In this document: positions 7,204-12,817 of the stretch, one piece after another
How positions within the stretch are numbered: the stretch's first letter is position 1
How the letters are laid out: the number at the start of each line of letters is the position of its first letter
Assembly (NCBI GenBank): GCA_013335275.1
Contig: JAAXVX010000012.1
Coordinates: 1-12,817, forward strand
Length of the DNA stretch: 12,817 nt
Direction: 5' to 3'
DNA from: Bacteroidales bacterium
GTDB lineage: Bacteria > Bacteroidota > Bacteroidia > Bacteroidales > UBA932
Notes under the pieces: model-generated
Databases searched by the model: none
What the model saw: the letters and a program-made list of their open reading frames with translations, nothing else
What the model was told of the DNA's origin: nothing
Made by a program: the position numbers and the translations under genes

Positions 7204-8757
7204 ATGCAAAGCAAATTAGGTTTAGATTTTAAAAGGGTAGAGCATGCGAGAGATCTCTCGGGAAAAATTGCTGCAGAAGTTCAAAAATTTGTAGACAATT
7301 ATACTACCGTAGCAGTAGAGAGAACTCTGTGCCGTCTTATGGGCATAGATGGAGTGGACAGCAATGAAGTTCCTCTTCCCAATATAGTTGTGGATGAGTT
7401 GAAAGAGAAAGGGGTGCTCAACCAGGGTGCTCTGTATTTTTTGGGAAATGCAATGGCCGCAACAGGCCTCACTCCACAGCAGGTTGCAGAGGGAATATCA
7501 GACGGTTCAATCGATATCACAAGAGTTGCTGCACAAAACAGGGAAAAAATTGACTCTGTACTTGCTCCTGTAATTGAGGAAAGCATAAACAGAATACGCA
7601 AAAGAAGAATGCGCAGGGAAGAGTATCTGAATACTATCGGTGAAGGCCCTAAGCCCTATTTGTATGTAATTGTTGCTACAGGTAATATTTATGAAGATGT
7701 TGTTCAGGCAGAAGCTGCAGCAAGACAGGGAGCTGATATAATTGCGGTTATCCGTACAACAGGCCAGTCACTTCTGGATTATGTACCGTTTGGTGCAACA
7801 ACAGAAGGGTTTGGAGGAACTTTTGCAACTCAGGAGAATTTCAGAATAATGCGGTCGGCTCTTGACAAAGTTGGTGAAGAGGTTGGACGATATATTCGCC
7901 TTTGTAATTATTGTTCAGGACTTTGTATGCCGGAAATTGCTGTTATGGGAGCATTTGAAGGTCTTGATGTAATGCTCAACGATGCTCTTTACGGTATTCT
8001 TTTCAGAGATATAAATATGCAAAGAACTCTTGTGGACCAGTTCTTTTCAAGAGCAATCAATTCATTTGCGGGGGTAATCATTAACACAGGAGAAGACAAC
8101 TATCTCACAACTGCAGATGCATTTGAGGAAGCACATACGGTTTTGGCCTCGGACTTCATAAATGAACAGCTTGCCTTACTGGCAGGACTTCCTCCGGCTC
8201 AAATGGGGCTCGGACATGCATTTGAGATGGATCCGGAGCTTGAAAACGGTTTTCTTTACGAGCTTGCTCAGGCACAAATGACACGTGAAATTTTTCCTGA
8301 TGCTCCCCTTAAATACATGCCACCTACAAAGTTCATGACAGGGAACATATTCCGGGGACATATCCAGGACGCTCTTTTCAATATCGTAGGGATATGGACA
8401 AATCAGGGAATTCAGCTCCTTGGAATGCCCACTGAGGCAATACACACTCCTTTTATGGCAGACAGATATCTTTCCATTGAAAATGCCAAGTATATATTTT
8501 CAACAATGAAAGGGCTCGGAAACGAAGTGGAATTTAAAGAGGGCGGAATAATCAAATCAAGAGCAAAAGAGGTACTTGAAAACTCTATCATGCTTCTTGA
8601 AAAAATTGAAAATGAAGGACTTTTCCTTGCTTTGGAAAAAGGTCTGTTTGGTGATGTAAAACGTGCCAGGACCGGAGGTAAAGGACTCAGCGGAGTAGTA
8701 GGTAAGGGAGACAATTATGTTAACCCGTTTATTAAAATAATGTTAGGAGGAAAATAG
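7204..8757 (+). CDS. kamD: Lysine 5,6-aminomutase alpha subunit
   Basis: Large subunit (517 residues, the family's usual size) of the adenosylcobalamin- and PLP-dependent enzyme (EC 5.4.3.3) that moves the terminal amino group of L-beta-lysine to C5, giving 3,5-diaminohexanoate. Near-invariant family stretches are easy to see: VERTLCRLMGIDGVD at the N-terminus, YVIVATGNIYEDVVQAEAAA, IRTTGQSLLDYVPFGATTEG, LCNYCSGLCMPEIAVMGA, then GEDNYLTTADAFEEAHTVLA and KYMPPTKFMTGNIFRGH. These build the catalytic TIM barrel that holds substrate and PLP at the interface with KamE. The ATG at 7204 gives the family start MQSKLGLDF. A 23-bp gap separates it from kamC. The stop lies one base before the kamE start, as expected for a stoichiometric heterodimer. 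No substitutions or breaks stand out. Confidence 0.97.
   Translation: MQSKLGLDFKRVEHARDLSGKIAAEVQKFVDNYTTVAVERTLCRLMGIDGVDSNEVPLPNIVVDELKEKGVLNQGALYFLGNAMAATGLTPQQVAEGISDGSIDITRVAAQNREKIDSVLAPVIEESINRIRKRRMRREEYLNTIGEGPKPYLYVIVATGNIYEDVVQAEAAARQGADIIAVIRTTGQSLLDYVPFGATTEGFGGTFATQENFRIMRSALDKVGEEVGRYIRLCNYCSGLCMPEIAVMGAFEGLDVMLNDALYGILFRDINMQRTLVDQFFSRAINSFAGVIINTGEDNYLTTADAFEEAHTVLASDFINEQLALLAGLPPAQMGLGHAFEMDPELENGFLYELAQAQMTREIFPDAPLKYMPPTKFMTGNIFRGHIQDALFNIVGIWTNQGIQLLGMPTEAIHTPFMADRYLSIENAKYIFSTMKGLGNEVEFKEGGIIKSRAKEVLENSIMLLEKIENEGLFLALEKGLFGDVKRARTGGKGLSGVVGKGDNYVNPFIKIMLGGK
8745..8750 (+). promoter_or_regulatory. Strong Shine-Dalgarno (AGGAGG) for kamE
   Basis: AGGAGG ends 8 bases before the kamE ATG and lies within the last codons of kamD (Leu-Gly-Gly-Lys-stop). 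Other genes in the window mostly have A/T-rich leaders without such a motif. It may secure re-initiation so that KamE is made in step with KamD. It could also simply reflect the Gly-Gly codons of kamD. Confidence 0.5.
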
Positions 8758-8758
8758 A

Positions 8759-9562
8759 ATGAGTGGCGGACTATATTCAATGCAGTCGAAGGAATTTGAC
8801 AAAACACTAGATCTCGAGAAAGTTAAGCCATATGGCGATACAATGAATGATGGTAAAGTTCAGCTTAGTTTTACCCTTCCTGTTCCTATGGGGGATGAAG
8901 CAATAGAAGCAGCAAAGCAACTCATAAGACAAATGGGGTTTGAAAATCCTCAGGTTGTTTATTACAAAGAACTTACTCCTGGATTCACTTTTTTTAACTG
9001 TTACGGAAGCACTATTCATACAGTAAACTTCAGCAACATTTATGTTCCCAAAGTTGAATCCGGTAAAATGGATATGCACGAGACTGATGATTACATCAGG
9101 GAACAAGTTGGCCGTCCTCTTGTAATTGTTGGTGCCAGCACGGGAACAGATGCACATACAGTGGGTATTGATGCCATAATGAATATGAAGGGTTATGCAG
9201 GTCATTACGGGCTTGAGAGGTATGAAATGATAGATGCATACAACCTTGGTTCGCAGGTTCCAAATGAAGAGTTCATTGCAAAGGCAATTGAACTTGGTGC
9301 GGATGCTCTCCTGGTTTCCCAGACAGTTACACAAAAAGATGTTCATATCAAGAACCTTGTCGAACTTGTGGAACTAATGGAGGCAGAAGGCCTGAGAGAC
9401 AAACTTATTCTTGTTTGCGGGGGGCCCAGACTTTCTCACGAACTTGCAAAAGAACTCGGATACGATGCAGGATTTGGAATGAACAGTTATGCCGACGATG
9501 TTGCATCTTATATTTCACAGGAATTTGTGAGAAGATTATCTGTAAAGAAAAATAAAATTTAA
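8759..9562 (+). CDS. kamE: Lysine 5,6-aminomutase beta subunit (cobalamin-binding)
   Basis: Small subunit (267 residues) that carries the B12-binding Rossmann domain. The base-off/His-on motif DAHTVG places the axial ligand at His133, and NMK places the PLP Schiff-base lysine at Lys144. Both numbers match the characterised clostridial enzyme as I remember it. The later B12-contact segments are ADALLVSQTV and LILVCGGPRLS. The N-terminal part (residues 1-100) is the dimerisation arm plus a small alpha/beta domain. PLP is bound by a lysine in this mobile domain, the hallmark of the family. The start follows the kamD stop by one base and has an unusually good Shine-Dalgarno inside the last kamD codons. 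All catalytic residues are intact. Confidence 0.97.
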   Translation: MSGGLYSMQSKEFDKTLDLEKVKPYGDTMNDGKVQLSFTLPVPMGDEAIEAAKQLIRQMGFENPQVVYYKELTPGFTFFNCYGSTIHTVNFSNIYVPKVESGKMDMHETDDYIREQVGRPLVIVGASTGTDAHTVGIDAIMNMKGYAGHYGLERYEMIDAYNLGSQVPNEEFIAKAIELGADALLVSQTVTQKDVHIKNLVELVELMEAEGLRDKLILVCGGPRLSHELAKELGYDAGFGMNSYADDVASYISQEFVRRLSVKKNKI

Positions 9563-9572
9563 ATATACAGCT

Positions 9573-10232
9573 ATGGACAAAAATGAGATCAGAGAGGTTA
9601 TTGCCAAAAGGGCAGCCCTTGAACTTAAAGACGGAGATGTAGTTAATCTTGGAATAGGCTTACCTACTCTTATTCCTAACTATCTGTCGGAAGGAGTGAA
9701 GGTAACCTTGCAATCGGAAAATGGACTTCTTGGAATGGGACCGGAACCGGCACCCGGAACTGAGGATAAAAACTACACCAATGCAGGAGGGGGATATATT
9801 TCTTATTTCAACGGTGCATCCAGTTTCGATTCTGCTTTCTCCTTTTCAATTATAAGAGGCAGACATGTAGATGTTACTATACTCGGAGCTATGGAGGTAG
9901 ATGAACTCGGAAATCTTGCAAACTGGATGATTCCAGGCAAGAAAACTCCTGGAATGGGTGGTGCAATGGATCTTCTGGTTGGAGCAAAAAGAGTGATTCT
10001 TGCAATGGAGCATACTGCAAAAGGAGCGCATAAAATATTACAGATGTGTAATTTGCCGCTTACAGCAGCTAATGTGGTTAGTATGATTATTACAGAGATG
10101 GGTGTTATGGAAATTACCCCGAAAGGAATAGTTCTCATTGAAATTCATCCTGAGTTTACACCAGAAGAGATTCAGAAAGCTACCGGTGCAAAACTGATTA
10201 TATCGGACAAATTAATTAAAATGAGAAATTAA
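9573..10232 (+). CDS. atoA: CoA-transferase subunit B (butyryl-CoA:acetoacetate type)
   Basis: Beta subunit (219 residues, usual family size) of a family I CoA-transferase. The motif QSENGLLGMGP contains the catalytic glutamate (Glu49), which forms the glutamyl-CoA thioester. The N-terminal GIGLPTLIPNYL and the ISYFNGASSFDSA and GAMEVDELGNLANW segments are standard for AtoA/ScoB. In this pathway it would move CoA from butyryl-CoA to the acetoacetate made by Kce, releasing butyrate and giving acetoacetyl-CoA for the thiolase that follows after 1 bp. Its alpha partner is probably the gene ending at base 207, more than 9 kb upstream on the same strand. Acetate, propionate or beta-ketoadipate transferases share the fold, so the exact substrate is inferred from context. 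Confidence 0.93.
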   Translation: MDKNEIREVIAKRAALELKDGDVVNLGIGLPTLIPNYLSEGVKVTLQSENGLLGMGPEPAPGTEDKNYTNAGGGYISYFNGASSFDSAFSFSIIRGRHVDVTILGAMEVDELGNLANWMIPGKKTPGMGGAMDLLVGAKRVILAMEHTAKGAHKILQMCNLPLTAANVVSMIITEMGVMEITPKGIVLIEIHPEFTPEEIQKATGAKLIISDKLIKMRN

Positions 10233-10233
10233 T

Positions 10234-11439
10234 ATGAAAAAGGTATTTATTGTTGCTGCAAAAAGAACAGCTATCGGGAAATTTATGGGTTCACTTTCCT
10301 CTTTTAATTCCGGAGAACTTGGAGCAATTGTAATTAAAGAAATTATTAAGGAGAGCGGAGTCTCTCCTGAAAACGTAGATTCTGTAATTGCAGGAAATAT
10401 TCTTTCTGCAGGACAGATGCAGGGTGTTGCCCGCCAGGCTTCTATATTGGGTGGAATTCCAAATGAAGTTCCCGCATATTCGATTAATATGGTTTGCGGG
10501 TCCGGTATGAAAGCAGTAATGAATGGTTACGCAGAAATTCTTTCAGGCCTTTCGGACGTTATAATTGCCGGAGGTACTGAATCTATGTCCAATGCAGGAT
10601 TTGTTTTACCGGGAGGCGTAAGAACCGGAATCAAAATGGGTAATATACAGGCTGTTGACCATATGGTTTGCGACGGTCTCACCGATGCATTCAATAAGTA
10701 TCATATGGGTATTACTGCAGAGAACATCGCTGAAAAATATGGAATAACCAGAGAAGCACAGGATGCTTTTTCATTCTCTTCACAACAAAAGGCAATTAAG
10801 GCTGTTGACAGCGGAGCTTTTGACAAAGAGATTGTAACGGTTGAAATAGTTTCAAAAAAGGAGACAATCCTCTTCAATAAAGATGAATTTCCAAACAGAG
10901 CCAGTACTCCCGAAAAACTTGCAATGCTAAAACCAGCATTCAAAAAAGACGGAACTGTAACAGCAGGAAATGCTTCAGGTGTGAACGATGGTGCTTCATT
11001 TGTCATGCTGGCAAGCGAAGAAGCTGTAAATAAATACGGACTTAAGCCAATGGCAGAAATTGTTTCTTGTGGACAAGGCGGAGTAGATCCTGCATATATG
11101 GGTCTCGGCCCGGTTCCTGCGATTAGAAAAGCGCTTAAAAACGGTGGCCTGAAACTTTCGGACATGGAACTTATAGAACTTAATGAAGCATTTGCTGCAC
11201 AAGCATTAGGCGTTATTAAAGAGCTTATTGACGAGCACAAAGTGAGCCGTGAGTGGATTGACCAGCATACAAACATTAATGGCGGGGCAATTGCTTTGGG
11301 ACACCCTATTGGGGCATCAGGCAACAGAATTCTTGTATCACTTGTACATGAGCTGAAAGCTTCCGGCAAAAAGGTTGGACTTGCTTCACTGTGTATAGGA
11401 GGCGGAATGGGAACTGCAATTGTAGTAAAAGCAGTTTAG
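10234..11439 (+). CDS. Acetyl-CoA acetyltransferase (thiolase)
   Basis: Biosynthetic-type thiolase of 401 residues (EC 2.3.1.9), used here to split acetoacetyl-CoA into two acetyl-CoA. One acetyl-CoA recharges Kce; the other can yield acetate and ATP. The nucleophilic cysteine is Cys88 in NMVCGSGMKA. The catalytic histidine is His357 in GGAIALGHPIGASG, and the acid/base cysteine is Cys387 in CIGGGMG. The NEAFAAQAL segment with the oxyanion-hole Asn is also present. The start ATG at 10234 is one base after the atoA stop and gives the family N-terminus KKVFIVAAKRTAIGKF. It is the last gene of the operon and is followed by a strong terminator. Gene names vary (atoB, thlA), so none is given. Confidence 0.95.
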   Translation: MKKVFIVAAKRTAIGKFMGSLSSFNSGELGAIVIKEIIKESGVSPENVDSVIAGNILSAGQMQGVARQASILGGIPNEVPAYSINMVCGSGMKAVMNGYAEILSGLSDVIIAGGTESMSNAGFVLPGGVRTGIKMGNIQAVDHMVCDGLTDAFNKYHMGITAENIAEKYGITREAQDAFSFSSQQKAIKAVDSGAFDKEIVTVEIVSKKETILFNKDEFPNRASTPEKLAMLKPAFKKDGTVTAGNASGVNDGASFVMLASEEAVNKYGLKPMAEIVSCGQGGVDPAYMGLGPVPAIRKALKNGGLKLSDMELIELNEAFAAQALGVIKELIDEHKVSREWIDQHTNINGGAIALGHPIGASGNRILVSLVHELKASGKKVGLASLCIGGGMGTAIVVKAV

Positions 11440-11459
11440 TCTCTTTCTAAACTTAAAGG

Positions 11460-11492
11460 AGAGCTGCCTGAGATATTCAGGCAGCTCTTTTT
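11460..11492 (+). terminator. Rho-independent terminator of the lysine fermentation operon
   Basis: A perfect 12-bp inverted repeat (AGAGCTGCCTGA at 11460-11471 and TCAGGCAGCTCT at 11477-11488) has a 5-base loop (GATAT) and runs into a T tract (11488-11492). The A-rich bases before it (11455-11457) could pair with the Ts, giving weak termination in the other direction too. It lies 20 bases past the thiolase stop. Confidence 0.93.
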
Positions 11493-11520
11493 GGTAAGTA
11501 CCATTTTTTGTTATAATTTG
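11491..11520 (+). promoter_or_regulatory. Possible Bacteroidota-type promoter for the glycoside hydrolase gene
   Basis: TATAATTTG at 11512-11520 resembles the Bacteroidota -7 element (TAnnTTTG) but is off by one base in spacing. A TTG at 11491-11493, at the end of the terminator T tract, lies about 18 bases upstream and could be the -33 element. The ATG at 11544 is about 24 bases downstream. In so A/T-rich a stretch this match is weak. It is listed because a new transcript should start here after the terminator. Confidence 0.3.
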
Positions 11521-11543
11521 GAGTATTAATTAACAGCTGAGTT

Positions 11544-12817
11544 ATGAAAATTAAATATTTGATATCATTATTGCTGCTTGTTGCACTTGGTGCTTCAAAC
11601 TTACGGGCGGGGAACAATCCAAAACGAGAATTCAGAGGGGCCTGGTATCCTACGGTTGTAAATACAACCTGGAAAAATATGACTACAGATGAAATTAAAG
11701 CCGATATAATTCATCATCTGGATATATTCAAAAAACTAAATATCAATGCTGTAATTTTTCAGGTACGTCCTCAGGCCGATGCCCTGTTTGTCTCCGAACT
11801 TGAACCTTGGAGCCGCTTTATTACCGGTGTTCAGGGAAAGGCTCCCAATCCTCCGTTTGATCCTGCACAGTTTGTAATTGAAGAGTGCCATAAAAGGGGA
11901 ATGGAATTCCATGCGTGGTTCAATCCATACAGAGTCACTTCAACCAAAATTGAGGTACTTGCTCCCAATCATATCTATTTCAGCAAGCCGGAGCTTTTCT
12001 TGCAATATGGGCCACAGTTATACTTCGATCCCGGAAGACCCGGTTCAAGAGAACATTTGAAAAAAGTAATTGCAGATTTTGTCGCACGATACGATGTGGA
12101 TGCAATTCACTTTGACGACTATTTTTACCCATACAGGCTACCATATCTTGAATTTCCGGACGAAGAATCCTTCCTGTTGTATCACAAAGCAGACGGATTT
12201 GGCCGTTTCGACAAAAACAACTGGCGCAGGAATAATGTAAATATTCTTGTGAAAGAACTGAATGAAACCATTAAATCAATAAAACCATGGGTGAAATTCG
12301 GAATCAGTCCGTTTGGAGTATGGAGAAACAATACTGTTGACCCGAATGGGTCCGAATCATCGTCTCTTCAGACAAATTATGACGATCTGTTTGCCGATAT
12401 ACTGTTGTGGACTAAAATGGGCTGGATTGACTACAATGCGCCTCAGCTTTACTGGGAAATCGGACATTCAAGAGTTAACTACGCTCCAATGGTAAAATGG
12501 TGGTCAAAAAACAGTAACGGGGTTAACCTTTACATCGGGCAGAGCATATCTAATCAGCTCGAAATCAAGAATCGCAACGGAGACCTTGTTAACCAGCTAT
12601 TCAGAAAAATGGCAATGGTACGAAACGACTCCAATATTCAGGGTAATATATGGTGGTCCGGGCTGAGTTTTGAAAATCATCCAAAACTGGTTGATTCTCT
12701 TGAGACAAATTACCAGAGATATCCTGCACTTATGCCTAAGTATAAAAACATCGATACAATTCCTCCAAAACCTGCATATAATCTTAAATACCTAAAAGGT
12801 TACCTGACCTGGAACTC
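11544..12817 (+). CDS. Secreted GHL10 (DUF187/YngK-like) glycoside hydrolase family protein, 3' truncated by window
   Basis: The reading frame is open from ATG 11544 to the window end (424 codons). Residues 1-22 form a type I signal peptide: KIK, a hydrophobic LISLLLLVALGA core, then a likely cut after LRA. There is no lipobox cysteine. The mature protein begins with the family signature REFRGAWYPTV, followed by NAVIFQVRPQADALF, GMEFHAWFNPYR, a core motif DAIHFDDYFYPY (His189, Asp191-Asp192), KFGISPFGVWRN and NAPQLYWEIG. These are typical of the family 10-like TIM barrel (GHL10), thought to act on cell-wall or other glycans; the substrate is unknown. The last residues (PPKPAYNL) look like the linker into a C-terminal beta-sandwich that would lie beyond the window. 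It is a separate transcription unit with no obvious link to lysine fermentation. Confidence 0.9.
   Translation, partial: MKIKYLISLLLLVALGASNLRAGNNPKREFRGAWYPTVVNTTWKNMTTDEIKADIIHHLDIFKKLNINAVIFQVRPQADALFVSELEPWSRFITGVQGKAPNPPFDPAQFVIEECHKRGMEFHAWFNPYRVTSTKIEVLAPNHIYFSKPELFLQYGPQLYFDPGRPGSREHLKKVIADFVARYDVDAIHFDDYFYPYRLPYLEFPDEESFLLYHKADGFGRFDKNNWRRNNVNILVKELNETIKSIKPWVKFGISPFGVWRNNTVDPNGSESSSLQTNYDDLFADILLWTKMGWIDYNAPQLYWEIGHSRVNYAPMVKWWSKNSNGVNLYIGQSISNQLEIKNRNGDLVNQLFRKMAMVRNDSNIQGNIWWSGLSFENHPKLVDSLETNYQRYPALMPKYKNIDTIPPKPAYNLKYLKGYLTWN

Noticed and set aside
8807..9346. 179-codon minus-strand frame opposite kamE
   Set aside because: The sequence is rich in Cys, Asn and Ile with no motif. 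It covers the conserved B12 domain of kamE and is best explained as a shadow frame.
10701..11369. 222-codon open frame on the minus strand, antisense to the thiolase
   Set aside because: It lies wholly inside a well-conserved thiolase gene with all catalytic residues. The translation is Ser/Pro-rich, as expected from reading the complement, and has no recognisable domain.
11878..12495. Short 60-codon frames at 11878-12060 and 12313-12495
   Set aside because: Both are out of frame within the conserved GHL10 hydrolase reading frame and show no domain of their own.
1..12817. Mobile elements, CRISPR arrays, tRNA or rRNA genes
   Set aside because: I saw no transposase or integrase motifs, no spaced direct repeats and no RNA-gene-like stretches. 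Apart from 11440-11543 the window is almost fully coding on the plus strand.

Overview
The window is almost entirely one co-directional (+ strand) operon for anaerobic fermentation of L-lysine to acetate, butyrate and ammonia. A different transcription unit begins at its 3' end. The DNA is visibly AT-rich, most gene starts have A/T-rich leaders without a clear Shine-Dalgarno motif, and the last gene encodes a secreted GHL10/DUF187-type glycoside hydrolase. Together these suggest an anaerobic, amino-acid-fermenting member of the Bacteroidota (Bacteroidales-like). Similar lysine clusters also occur in Fusobacteria, Clostridia and Cloacimonadota, so the assignment is an inference.

Layout. Bases 1-207 are the 3' end of a CoA-transferase alpha subunit. 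Next come kal (219-605), kce (618-1445), two tandem kdd paralogs (1480-2520 and 2527-3561), kamA (3569-4816), kamB (4822-5844), kamC (5828-7180), kamD (7204-8757), kamE (8759-9562), the CoA-transferase beta subunit (9573-10232) and a thiolase (10234-11439). Gaps between genes run from a 17-bp overlap to 34 bp. A strong hairpin terminator (11460-11492) closes the operon. After about 50 bp, a secreted glycoside-hydrolase-like gene starts at 11544 and runs off the window.

How it works. KamA converts L-lysine to L-beta-lysine. KamDE (B12 and PLP) converts that to 3,5-diaminohexanoate. Kdd oxidatively deaminates it to 5-amino-3-oxohexanoate. Kce condenses and cleaves this with acetyl-CoA to give 3-aminobutyryl-CoA and acetoacetate. 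Kal removes ammonia to give crotonyl-CoA. After reduction to butyryl-CoA (no reductase gene is visible here), the CoA-transferase swaps CoA onto acetoacetate and releases butyrate. The thiolase splits acetoacetyl-CoA into two acetyl-CoA. KamB (P-loop NTPase) and KamC (MutS-type ATPase without mismatch-recognition domains) sit between the two aminomutases and are best read as an upkeep or reactivation machine for the B12 enzyme.

Most notable points: a tandem, clearly diverged duplication of kdd (about 58% identical by hand alignment); the KamB/KamC ATPase pair; and CoA-transferase subunits separated by the whole lysine module.
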